From: Typha latifolia
Taxonomy: Eukaryota > Streptophyta > Magnoliopsida > Poales > Typhaceae
Direction of reading: 5' to 3'
Assembly: GCA_019914945.1 (NCBI GenBank)
Contig: CM034109.1
Coordinates: 2,914,001 to 2,978,000, forward strand
DNA length: 64,000 nucleotides
Of the stretch, positions 31,041 to 42,019 are shown in pieces (the first letter of the stretch is position 1; each line of letters opens with the position of its first letter). The translations under genes were made by a program, and so were the position numbers. Under the pieces are notes generated by a model. It was not told the origin of the DNA and did no database searches. It worked only from the letters and a program-made list of their open reading frames with translations.

Positions 31041-34000
31041 GTAACAACCCAACCTTAAAAAAAAAGTTTGCATTGGTGACTGTGTGGCCGGCCTCATGCC
31101 CATGTAGTGGGGCAGCATGGGGAGGGGCAGGGGGGGTAGGCCTCATGCCCACCACCACCACCACCACCGCCTTCCCTCTCTCTCGATCACTCTCACTCTA
31201 CTCTCTCTTGCACTCCTTCCTCTCCTCGTTGCCGACATCGGCCAGCCACCACCTTCCCGAAGCCATCGCCGCCGGTCAGAAACTCTTCCTCTCTCTCTCG
31301 CCCGAGCTTGGGCTCGTCGGAGCCGAGCCACTGGTGAGAGGCCAGCAGCGGCCGGTGCCCTCCCCGCCAGCTCGGGTCCGCAACCTCCTTCCTCACCTCC
31401 TCTCTTTCTTCTCTTCCTCTTCTCCTCTTCTTCTTCTTCTTCTTCTTCTTCTTCTTCTTCTTCTTCTTTCTTTCTTTCTTTCTTTTTCTCCTTCTTCCTT
31501 AGCTCCTTCTCTTTCTTTCTGCACAGCATTGATGGCAGATTTAATTTATTTATTAATTAATTATTTTATTTATGTTATTCATTTAGGTATTTTTCTTCTT
31601 AATTAGTGCAAATAGATTATTTAGACATTAACTATTTTAATAATATTATATATTCTTCAATATAATTTTATTAATGATAATTTTTATAATTAATGATTAA
31701 TTAGGCATAATTTTTATATTTCTTTATTTATTTATATATCTATTAGATTAATAGATGGATTTGTAAATTATAATTACTAGATTTATATTCTAATACCCTC
31801 ATCATATATATTTTAAGTATTTCTATTAATTTTATGATTATTCTGCAACAAATAAAATACTAAGCTTATTTAGTTATTTATTTATTATTTTATCGAGTAA
31901 AGATTGCATTGTCCCTAATTAATCAAGATAGTGTATGAATGATAGAATTAATTATAATTAAACCTTGTCTATACTTATTTAGCCATTTATTTTATTTTAT
32001 TTTATTTTATAATTATATATTTAGAAATACTCTCATATAAAAGGAAATAGCCCTCTTCTCCTTATGTTATAACTAACATTTTATAATAATAATAGAAGTA
32101 TAGTATTTGAATCGTATCTATATTATTGACCTAGTTATGTAATCAAAAATAAAGAAAAGTGATTCTAAACCTAATTAACCTTTATATTTTAATTGAATTA
32201 ATTCTAATTATATAAACGGCTAACATCATACTACTTAAATATTTCAGATCCCGAACCATTATTTGAGACCCCGTGGACCTTGCTAGCGATGAGTGTCACT
32301 CGGTTAACTAACGGACATGAGAGATGTGTGGTTTGTGTCTTCTAATCAAATGGTGAGTAGTCTTATCCCCTAGACGCCTTTCTCAAATTAGGATTTATTA
32401 TATCTTATGTACATGCATGTTTTGGCCTCCAACATTATTATATAATTTTATCTAGAGATGATTTCAGTCAAGCATATTTTTATCATGCATTTGATTAGGC
32501 TGATCTGAGATATGAGTACATTGGTGATATATAGAGATGATTATACTGTTATGGTTTTATGTCGAGATGATCTCTATCATGAGTATGCATGTGATAGACT
32601 AGCAAAAGTATACATGTGTTAGATACATGGTTAGAGTCGGCATTGCATCATTTTTCTCTTGGCTTTTTTACCACCTAAATTCCTGAGTTGAATGATCTAT
32701 TGTCGTACTGGATATATGCATATGATTTATCATGTATAGGAAATCAGAAAAGCACATGTGTATGTGATGTGATGTGATATGATGTGATGGCCGAAACGGT
32801 ATCTGGTCCAGACTGGTACTAGACATACTCTTAGCGTATGGCAGAGTATGATGATGGCTGATGGTTGTACTCTTAGCGTATGACAGGGTACAACTATCAT
32901 TGATATACTCTTAGCGTATGGTAGGGTATGATTACTTTCTTATGAGATACCCTTAGCGTATGGCAGGGTATGATTTATTTACAGAGATACCTTTAGCGTA
33001 TGGCAGGGTATGATTTATCTACAAAGATTCTCTTAGCGTATGACAGGGTATGCTCTGATCTTGTGACATGATGTGTATCGAGTTTGGGGCCGGCAACCGT
33101 AGTCCAGCATGATAGATGATATTCAGAGTTGAGACGGATGATTGTGATAGTGAGAGATATGTGGATTATATCTGGCTTTATCATATTCGATTATCTAGTG
33201 GTTGGCATGCATCATACATCATCATTGATGTGACTAGTATCATTGGATCATAACTGTTATACATGATATGTCGTTATATTCGGTGATGTTATATTGTAAT
33301 TTTATTATGTGATATATTTTTGGTTGAGGATATAATATGCTCATCCATTAGAATTGATTTCATTCATATATATGTCATTAAGGATACATATATACATGTC
33401 CATACATGACATCATGCTGTTTTTTGATTCATATTATCCAATACATGATTTACTCTCTGTTTGGCATCACTGATTCGGGGTAATGTCTATTCACTGAGCC
33501 TTTTACTCATGACTCTCCTTATTTCTTTTCTAACCCCCACAGATAATATGGTACGTGATACCGACTCAAGATATTCTGAGGAGATATTTTAGAAAGATGA
33601 GGTGAGCTATAGATGCGAGATAATATAGAAGATAGTTTAATCAGATATTGAGTTGTACCATTATTTTATATTTGTACTTTATTGTATAGACGATAATTAG
33701 TATAATACAAGTCAGACTATGGTGTACTCTTGTATCAGTTGTTTAGTTGTACCTTAATGGTTTGTTGTGGCCTGTGTGGGTCCTGCCAGATTAATTTGTG
33801 GTCTAGTGTATATTATTGTGGACTTGGATATTCACATGTTAACAGATTTATTTGGTTGATAGTATGTTTTATTTGGTGTTAGATTATGTGAGCATGAATA
33901 TGTTAACAGGTAGTATTTGATGATGTCATGATTGTATGTGCACAGGAGAGTATCTATGCGTGATGGGCCCCGCCCGTCCTGTCACGTGCACCACGCGTGC

Positions 34001-34051
34001 TGTGTGGGCGTGTGGGCATGCACGTGCCCGTGCCGGGCGAGGGGCGTTACA
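31041..34051 (+). repeat. 3.0 kb solo LTR inserted in element F reverse transcriptase
   Basis: The ends are GTAACAACCC and GGGGCGTTACA. It is the same family as 12227-15227 and 50066-53437. It keeps the GC-rich start, CT and CTT tracts (about 31170-31500), the AT-rich block and the shared 3' half. It lies between LKIKK and SKCLWG of one protein, so the insertion point is clear, but the first T and an intact target duplication are missing. Confidence 0.8.
32825..33055 (+). repeat. Hairpin-forming minisatellite within the solo LTR
   Basis: About six to seven units of 35-50 bp share the core TACTCTTAGCGTATGGCAG followed by GGTATGAT. Each core can pair ATACCC with GGGTAT. Sister LTRs at 14230-14280 and 52350-52410 have only about two units, so this copy is expanded. 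Confidence 0.75.
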
Positions 34052-34649
34052 AGTCCAAGTGCCTATGGGGAGTACCAAAAGTGGAGTATTTAGGCCACAT
34101 CATTTCAGCGGATGGTGTAGCGGCAGATCCTCAAAAGGTTGCATGTATGACTACTTGGCCTATTCCTACCACTACCACCGGATTAAGAGGATTTTTGGGG
34201 CTGACTAGTTATTATCATCGATTCATCGCCTGATATAGCAAGATCACTGTCCTCTCACTTCTTTGTTGAAGAAGAACTCTTTTAGATGGACGGATGAAGC
34301 CACTTCAGCCTTTGAAAAATTAAAAACAGCAATGACGACAGCACCTATTCTAGCGCTACCAGACTTCACCAAATAATTCATTGTTGAATGTGATGCATCG
34401 GGTGTTGGCATAGAAGCTGTAGTAATGCAAGAAGGACGTCCTATTGCCTATCTTAGCAAGATTTTATCGCAAAAATCTCAGCAATTATCAACTTATGAGA
34501 GAGAGATGTCGGCAATTCTGCATGCGGTGACAAAGTGGAGGCCTTATTTTATCGATAGATGATTCATTATTTGAACCGATCAAAGGAGCCTTCCATACTT
34601 TATGGGACAGTGCATACACACTCCGGCATAGCAGCGATGGGTCACAAAA
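34052..34649 (+). pseudogene. Reverse transcriptase end and RNase H of element F
   Basis: It resumes as [20 protein letters not shown] then [17 protein letters not shown] (the connection region) to about 34230. RNase H follows in shifted frames: [25 protein letters not shown] (with the first catalytic Asp), PIAYLSKILSQKSQQLSTYE (about 34440-34500) and the end of the KWRPYF region. Frameshifts and stops are frequent. Confidence 0.8.
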
Positions 34650-35218
34650 TTGCTAGGGTATGATTATGAAATTCAATACAAGAAGGGAACGGAAAATAGA
34701 GCGGTGAATGCACTATCACACCAACACGATACCGCCGAGCTTGCAGCATATTCATCTCCTACCTTTCCCTTTCTTGACGAGCTGAGGTATGCATGTTCAT
34801 CTGACCCAGATATTTTGAGATTGTTGCAAGAGGTGATGGATGATCCGGAGCATCATCTAGAGTTAGAAAATCGAGGCGGTTTTCTGCTGGACCGTGGATG
34901 CATTCGGGTGTTGGAGCATATTGGTCCGGTTGCATATCGTTTGGAGTTGCTGGAGAGGTCGAGAGTGCATCCTATCTTTCATGTTTAATTGTTGAGAGAA
35001 CGCATTGGAGATCATGAGATTATTGGATCAGTTCTACCGGAGCCATTGGAGGAGATAGAGATCGTAAAGCCAGTTCGAGTACTTGCTAGACGCTGACGAC
35101 GACATGATACCAGATTAGAGATGGAGATTCTAGTTAAGTGGCTTGACAAGCCATCTGATGAGGCGACATGGGAGTTGGAGACTAATATCTTGGAGCGTTT
35201 TCCTGACTCTTCACCTTG
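34650..35218 (+). pseudogene. RNase H/integrase remnant with the integrase core deleted (element F)
   Basis: An open frame of 112 codons (34650-34988) reads LGYDYEIQYKKGTENRAVNA (end of RNase H), then the pre-integrase linker HLELENRGGFLLDRGC. It jumps in frame straight to IRVLEHIGPVAYRLELLERS, which is the integrase C-terminus. The zinc site and the entire DDE core are thus missing. The chromodomain-like tail follows to 35218 (EMEILVKWLDKPSDEATWEL) with a stop near 34986. The purine tract GGCAAGGTGGGGAAAGCG then leads to the 3' LTR. Confidence 0.85.
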
Positions 35219-35246
35219 AGGGCAAGGTGGGGAAAGCGTGGTGGGC

Positions 35247-36076
35247 TGATACAGTTAGTTAGGATATTTTCTTATTGCATTAGGTGTTTATTTTCATTAA
35301 AATAAAATTCCTGTAAGTCGCGTTCAAATGTGATTTGAACGCCTTTAGGAATGCCTTGTGAACGCCCGCGCTCGAATGCTTGTGTTGCATTCGCAAATCT
35401 AGAGAAGGGGCTTTTTGAGTGCGTTTGAACGTGATCGGGCGCGTTCGAATGCGATCGGGTGCGTTCGAACACGATCGATGGGAATCCTCTAGAATTTGGG
35501 TTTCATATTGTTTTAGGACTTGTTGGCTAGCCTCTATAAATATGTGGATGGCAACCAACTTCATTATGCTATTGGATTATTAATTTCTTGCCTCCTATCT
35601 TCTCTCTAGACTTCTCCCTTCTCCCTCTTCACCATCCTTTCACATCTACCGCTAGCAAGGTTTCTCCTCGCTTCTAATCTCCCTCGACTATCGAGTCACC
35701 CCTCTTCTTTGGGATCTCGACCACTTCATTACTTTCGTCTACTTCCTTTAATCACTTCCACAATCCACCCTCATCTCCATACCCATCCATAACCCTAACA
35801 TTCACTTCACCCGTCACCACCACCAACACCCACATTATTCCGAGTTTACGTCCCTGCTACAGTTCGAATTTGCGAAGGGCGTAAATATGAAAAGATCAGG
35901 AACTTACAGATCCAACCCAATTGGTTTTGTAATTTTCTGACTATTGGAGAATATCAGATTAATATTTTCTCACGGTTGCGCGGACTGATTCTTATAATAA
36001 ATTCAGATCTGAAGGAATTATTCCGTAGCCGATCTTTTGGTTCCAGATACTATCAATTTAGTTTCAGAGCCTATCA
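35247..36076 (+). repeat. 3' LTR of element F
   Basis: It starts TGATACAGTTAG after the polypurine tract, with a TTCGAA-type array (35320-35475) and a TATA box (CTATAAATATGTGG, about 35533). It ends with ACTATCA, an embedded TTTCAGAGCC site and a second CTATCA at 36076. About 50 bp shorter than the 5' LTR, with many base differences, so the insertion is not recent. Confidence 0.8.
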
Positions 36077-37070
36077 AAAGATTTTTTTGTATACATATAC
36101 CCATATAAAGATATGTCTTTTTCATTACCTCAAAAATTGATTTTTTTTCATCATGTGGGAGTTAGGATTAACAAAAATCCCTCTTTTTTCAATCCGGTCT
36201 CTCCACCACCGCAAATGATTGAGTGATATTGCACACTATCATTTAGCTATTGCTATTCTTTACTTGCTTTGGAGTTATCTAACCATTAAAATTTGAATAA
36301 TTTAGAAATAAAAAGATGAACTATCCTTGTTTTAATTTTGATAAATTTTTCTTAGTTAAGAGTATTTTTATCTTTTTTCTATTAAGTTATTGAGACTTTA
36401 CTTGAAAAGTAATTGGATGGGTACCTATGCAAATAAATTATCTTTTTAGGGGTATATAAGTAAATGTGAATTTTAGAGGGGCATCCTAGTAAATTAAGAC
36501 ATTTTGAAGGGTATACAGGCACAAAAAAACCTATGTAAAAGACAAATAATATATACAAAGGTTAATTATACTTAGCATCCTAAACTATTATCATTTTTCG
36601 CATACACTCTCTGAACATTTTTGTTACCATAAATTGCCTAACCTAAGAAAATTCTTAGTTCAGAGCATATACACTTCACTTTTTTTTCTTTATTAAGAGG
36701 TTTGTGTGAATATTCTATTAGTAGTAGTTTTGTATTGATAATAAAAGTTCAGGAGAGTGCATATAAAAAGTGTGATAGTTGAAGGGACTCAACTGTAATT
36801 ATTCCTATATAAAATAATTAAATATCAAGAGAAATAAATTTAAAAGAAATAAAATTTTAGTCTATGATTTCAAGGTTCGGTTTAAGGGCGAGGCGTGCAC
36901 CTGTCGCCAGTTTCCGATTTGGATAAGGACTCCTAATCTTAATCTAATTAGAATAACTTAATCCTTAATTTTATATATATATATATATGTATATATGCTC
37001 TATTTCTACGCTCACCAAAATCCCAAGAACTCTCTGTTCTCTCTCTTGCAAAGCAGCTGGTATTTCCGTC
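36077..37070 (+). promoter_or_regulatory. Upstream region of the MADS gene
   Basis: AT-rich, with no gene or transposon recognised. The run TTTATATATATATATATAT at about 36969-36988 is a likely TATA region about 85-100 bp before the chosen start. A short CTCTCTCTTGC stretch follows at about 37040. Confidence 0.5.
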
Positions 37071-37580
37071 ATGTCGTGGAACGGGAAGACAACCACCATG
37101 GGCAAGCAAAAGATCGAGATCAAGCAAATCGCCAACGACGCCGCCCGCCACGTGTGCTTCTCGAAGCGGCGGGCCGGGCTGTTCAAGAAGGCGAGCGAGC
37201 TGTCCGTCCTCTGCGGCGTCGAGACCGCCGTCGTCGTCTTCTCGCAGGGAGGGAAGGCGTTCAACTTCGGCAACCCGTCGGTCGACTTCGTCATCGCTCG
37301 CTTCCTCGCCGGCGGTTATCGGGATGGCGCCGCCGTCGACGCCACGGTGCTGCAGGAGTTCAAAGAAAGATACGAAGGGCAGGTGAAAGCCGAGAAGGCG
37401 GCGCGGCGGCTCGGCGGGTTGGAGAAGGCGGTGGAGAAGGCGACGGGAGAGAAGAAGAAGTGGTGGGAGGCCGACGTCGGCGAGCTCGAAGTTGAAGAAC
37501 TGGAGGAGTTTGAGAAGGCGTTGCTGAGACTTAGAAGCAATGTAGCCAGGAGGGTTGATCAACTCTTGCGGAAGCAATAG
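37071..37580 (+). CDS. Type I MADS-box transcription factor, AGL61/AGL62-like
   Basis: 169 residues, single exon, strongly GC-rich in an AT-rich region. The MADS domain (about residues 10-68) reads MGKQKIEIKQIANDAARHVC then FSKRRAGLFKKASELSVLCG and VVVFSQGGKAFNFGNPSV, typical of M-alpha proteins rather than MIKC; no K domain. The C-terminal half is a predicted coiled coil containing KKWWEADVGELEVEELEE, a motif recalling AGL62-type proteins. In Arabidopsis these nuclear DNA-binding proteins act in central cell and endosperm development; the same role here is inference. ATG 37071 is in a weak context; ATG 37098 (ACCACCATGG) is stronger and would give 160 residues. The frame is also open upstream to 36987, but that part is not MADS-like. 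The gene is short for the family and appears intact. Confidence 0.9.
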   Translation: MSWNGKTTTMGKQKIEIKQIANDAARHVCFSKRRAGLFKKASELSVLCGVETAVVVFSQGGKAFNFGNPSVDFVIARFLAGGYRDGAAVDATVLQEFKERYEGQVKAEKAARRLGGLEKAVEKATGEKKKWWEADVGELEVEELEEFEKALLRLRSNVARRVDQLLRKQ

Positions 37581-37671
37581 CGCGCTGTTTTTTGAGAATA
37601 ACCGAAGAAAGGAATTATATTTCCAGGATTGATATTATATTGTTGTAGCAAATTATTCGTCGAGTCCTCAT

Positions 37672-37677
37672 AATAAA
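37672..37677 (+). terminator. Polyadenylation signal of the MADS gene
   Basis: AATAAA lies about 92 bases after the stop codon, a plausible near-upstream element for 3' end formation. Confidence 0.5.
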
Positions 37678-38267
37678 ATTCCCATCTTTACGATATTCTA
37701 CCAGTAGACGTAGAGAGGATTTAAGTAGCACATACCATAATTGCTAAAGGGATTCTCTTAAGACCCAGTTGAAATCCCACGACACAGAAATTACTACTGA
37801 TCATAAAGCAAAGGTAGAAGCTTTTCCTTCCTTTTTGCTATATGGAAGAAACTGCAACATTTACACAGATCTAGGCCACAATGCATTGGTTTGCTATGCC
37901 TATGCATTACCTCTTTCATTAATGTCAAACATTGCTTCCGTAGACACAGTATCATTGACGATCGCAATGATCAACAGACAAGCACATATCAGTATCATTT
38001 CTCATAAAACGAAAATAAAGAAAAGGAATGCTTATCAGTATTACATGCAGCAGTCATTTTAATTTGAAGGAGCACGAGAATTTGATACAAGTTCTGAAAA
38101 AAGTCTCGAAGAAAACTAAGGAACTTCATATGAGTACAAGCTTTCCTGCCAGTTATACAGCTCCATGGTAACTAGACATGTTCATTTCTACAAAACAGAT
38201 TCACCCATGCTGGCCTGCACAACACTATCTTAGTATCCCTATTCAGCTTTTAACAATTTCATCTCAC

Positions 38268-38306
38268 TTAGTATCCCTGGTCAGCTTTTAACCTTTTCAC
38301 CTCATC
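38268..38306 (-). other. Possible terminal exon of a minus-strand host gene
   Basis: On the minus strand a pyrimidine-rich stretch ending GTTTTGCAG precedes a short frame DEVKRLKADQGY and TAA, which looks like a last coding exon. Directly behind it (38230-38267) lies a diverged copy of the same 38 bp. Sequence down to about 37700 could be its 3' untranslated region. I could not find upstream exons with confidence, nor name the gene. Confidence 0.25.
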
Positions 38307-39918
38307 CTGCAAAACAAAAAGTAATATCAAAAAGTGCATTAGACGCTTATAGCATGCTGAACATAAGATAATCACTAATCAGCACAAGAAAACTGGGTCT
38401 AGCGCGTATCTGAACCTAAACAAAATTCAGCAGGTTTACATACTAATCTTAATTCACAAACCTACAGAAGTAACAACAAATAGGAACCAACAAATATATT
38501 CATTATGTCAAAATAGGGAAAGGAAAAGGTTGTGTATCTTCCTCCAAGTCAAACTGGAAAACATTCTAGCTAACATCATGTATTAGGTCATATTTCTATA
38601 AAAAAATTTAAAAATTATATTTTATCTCCTTGTAGTTTGATCTAATTGTACAAACTCTTTTTTTTTAGGCTTAAGTACTTAATTTCTCTGTTGTTTGAAC
38701 TAAACTGCAACCCGACATTTATTTCTATCATATTTGACGATACTAACTATTGACTAATTTCTCACCCTAGCTATATATATATATGTATATATATATATAT
38801 AACAAAAATTAGACCTCCTGGCAAAATGAAAATACAATTCATTAGTTACTTAATACGTAAGGAATAATTGAGCAGTGAGATGAGGTATGTGGATTATTGG
38901 ACTATAATGTGAGTGTAACATTGCATATGAATGCAAGATCAGTGGTATCCATCACTACAACTGAACTAACAACCCACCAATCTTATTTGACAGGAACTCA
39001 TGCAAGGAGGAATATCTTGCTACTGTCCTACAAGCTCATCCTAATCATTCTCATTGCAATAAACATATGCGGGTCGGTTGCGTGCACACTAAACCAGTGC
39101 ATCATTGTCTCCACCACATAAGTTTCATCCTTAAAACTAAAATGATCTGGTTTCAGTAGGTGCCAATCTGAAATTATGGTATCAATTTCAGTAAGATGCC
39201 TAAAAGATCATTGATTTGGAACATGCCAAAAGCAGTGTCACATAATTAATCTTGTGTAACCATCTGTGTTTCAATTTTGTCAACCATCAATACTTTCTTC
39301 ATCCTAAATTCATGATAGTGAAAGTCAGGAAGATTGGTATGAGTACAGCATTCAAAGAGACATGACGAGCTCCTTTCTTTCCATGTAAAAGTGGAAATAG
39401 ATACTGGGCAAATAAGTATATTTTCAGCACAGACTGGTTTTGAGATGAAGCTTATCCAAACTCCCTATTTTTGTCAGTTTCAGTCATATAGGAACATATT
39501 ATTTAGTATTATATTGGAGTTATCTTAGATGACATGACAAAACAAATGACGCATAAAGCCAAATTTTGAACTTGTCAATTAATAAGATTAGATTGATCTT
39601 CTTTCTATTAAGTCGTAAGAATATCCGTCCTAGTTTCTGCAAATAGTTTATAGAGTTAAAAATTCATTTCTAACTTCTAATTACACGTGCCATCAGATAT
39701 CTTACTAATTAATGATATCAATAAGGTTGTCCACTAGAAAGCCTTGAAGAATAAGACCAGCTAGGAAGTGAGGCAATATCTGATGAAAGGTCAGAGAGCA
39801 ATTAATAGAAGATGATTGTGCAAGAGAAGAAAATGTGTCAGATGTTACGAAGAAGATGAAGTGAAAGAATCATGAAAATATTAAAAAGGTCCGTAAAGAT
39901 AACGAAGAGACTATTCTA
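38307..39918. other. Non-coding stretch
   Basis: I see no supported gene. It has a (TA)n microsatellite at about 38770-38803. It may be intronic to the putative minus-strand gene, but this is not shown. Confidence 0.35.
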
Positions 39919-39923
39919 ACAAG

Positions 39924-42014
39924 TGTAACGACTCGAAATCGGAATCATAATCAGTCATGCATCTCAATACATTTGAGATACACGAAGCCTTACTAATACT
40001 TCCTAAGTGTATAATGGCAAGAATAAATAAACGAAGATGATCTGCTTTATTAAATTTAAACTAGTTACAATAAAAATAAACAATGTTATTATTATTGTGT
40101 CTAAACAAAATTAAATTAATATTTAAACTAAAACATAAGACTAAAAGAGCGAAAAGTTAAATAGGTAGGTCCTAAGTGGAGGGAGGGTCCCGGTGCATCT
40201 TGTTCAATCACCATGCTGGCCATATTACCTAAGATAATAAAAGAGAGAGAAAAAGAAATCCATGAGCTAAAAATTATAGCTCAGTAAGTGGAATCCACTC
40301 GAAAATTAAATAAATTCTAAAATTTTATAATATTAAATAAAACCCAAGTTCAATAATATAAATAACAATTTTCCAATAGGCATGGTCTTAAAATAATGAC
40401 AATGTACAATAGAAAGTCATAACTTGTAGCCTTGCTCAGTTTCAACATATTAACATCTTTCTAATATTTATAATATTATTTGTCTCAATAAGTTTATACC
40501 CTGTGGATCCACATCAACTAGAAGTCACTTTGAGATGACACTCGGGACTTTTCCTCATAGCTGATCCGGTTAGGGTCATCAGATGGTGTCCCTATGTGAT
40601 CAACACACCCTGTCTTTTCCACTAATCATTGAGAGAGGTTAGAGTCACCTTAGAAAATATCTCATTTATCTTAGAACTGTTTCTTAACCCCGCTAGAGTC
40701 ACCGTAGTAATCTGATATAGGACTTTCTCATAGACTTCCAAATAGACTTGAGTTACCATGGAAAGCCGCAAGCGATCTATACCGACACTATTATCTAAGT
40801 CATACCAATATTAGTTTTATTTCTTTTCACTAAAATTTACAATTTGCATAAGGTATGGCGATGCACCGAGTATGATAATTAAATGCACACAGAAAATGTA
40901 ACAAACAAATTTGCACGTAAGAATAAAATAAATAAATTTGCACACAACAAATTACATGGTCTAACAAAGGTACGAAGTATAATATAAATAAATATGTGAG
41001 TGAACCCACTCACCTAAGTCTAGGTAAGACAACTGAAATCTCTAATCTCTAGCTCATGTGCTAAAAATCACCACCTGACAAAAAAATTTTAAATTAAATA
41101 ATATTAAAATTTTCTATAATTTAACTCAAAAAATTAATTTGGGCCAAAATAAGCCCAATCGATTGGGTTGGGTTGTAGTTGGCCCGCAGCCCACCCAACC
41201 ATACGCTTGAATGGATTAGTCCAAAGGCCCAATCTAATTAAGTTAATGGAACCGAGTCGGATCCCTTGGATTTGGATCCAACCCAACCCGAACCCACACT
41301 TAAGTGAAGAAGGCACAGACTCGGGTGCCTGAGTCTGGCCTTCTTCAACCCGAGGGGGATCGACGAGGGCGAGAGAGAAAAAGAGAAGGAGAGAGAGACA
41401 CTGGTGGCCATTGTCGGCGACGATCCGTCAGCCACGCCCTAAGCTCCCCAACACCCTTGCGACACTGCCGTCCTCACGAGGTGGCGGAGAAACCATAGAA
41501 GACGATCGACTCAATGGCCGAAGATGACCAGAGCCACGAGGGCTCCAAAGGCAAACATTTGCGGCACAAGGCCAATGACAAAAGGCTTTTAGTGGTGGAG
41601 CGGCCGGCGACAAAGCCACCGACTGATGTGATTCATCGACGAAGCCGAAATCTCATAAATTAGGTATTTTTATTTTAACCTATTAAAGTTGAGGGATGGG
41701 AGAGGGCTTATCAAGGAGGAGCATGACGGTCCCTTTTTACTCCGGCGATGCTCCAGCGGTTCGAACCCACGTCATGACTTCGACGGCAAGAAAGAAGAAA
41801 AGGAAGGAGAAGAAGAAAATGAAGAGGGAAAGGAGGCTGGGTAAAGAAAAGAGAGAGAGAATTATGGTTTAATATATAGGATAAAAATTTAACTCTAAAT
41901 TAGATTTGGATTCGGTGAGATCTCTGCGGCCGCTTCATCGCGTGCCGGAGAGGGAGAGGGGAAGGGTTTGCACGTGCACCCTCTTCTCTCAAATTTTTTT
42001 TTTCAGTTCTTACA
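39924..42014 (-). repeat. 2.09 kb solo LTR
   Basis: Ends TGTAACGACTCG and AGTTCTTACA, flanked by ACAAG on both sides (39919-39923 and 42015-42019), a perfect 5-bp target duplication. Orientation is minus: the GA-rich block (41350-41400) and GC-rich part lie near the right end, and TGAGCTAAAAATTATAGCTC (about 40264) resembles the complement of the ATTCACTGAGC...GCTCATGA block near the 3' end of the 3 kb LTRs. It is a distant relative of that family. No coding content. Confidence 0.8.
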
Positions 42015-42019
42015 ACAAG

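Larger units (their letters stand above)
26156..36076 (+). mobile_element. Element F: Ty3/gypsy chromovirus with two nested solo LTRs
   Basis: LTRs 26156-27039 and 35247-36076 flank gag, protease, reverse transcriptase and RNase H in plus orientation. Flanks AAAGG (26151-26155) and AAAGA (36077-36081) are a near-perfect target duplication. Solo LTRs at 28583-29972 (in protease) and 31041-34051 (in reverse transcriptase) were inserted later. Most of integrase has been deleted. All genes carry stops. Confidence 0.8.

Noticed and set aside
36987..37070. Upstream extension of the MADS frame (28 extra residues)
   Set aside because: The extension is not MADS-like, overlaps the TATA-adjacent leader, and two better-placed ATGs follow.
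36948..37577. 209-codon frame on the strand opposite the MADS gene
   Set aside because: It is an antisense shadow of a GC-rich gene; no family resemblance.
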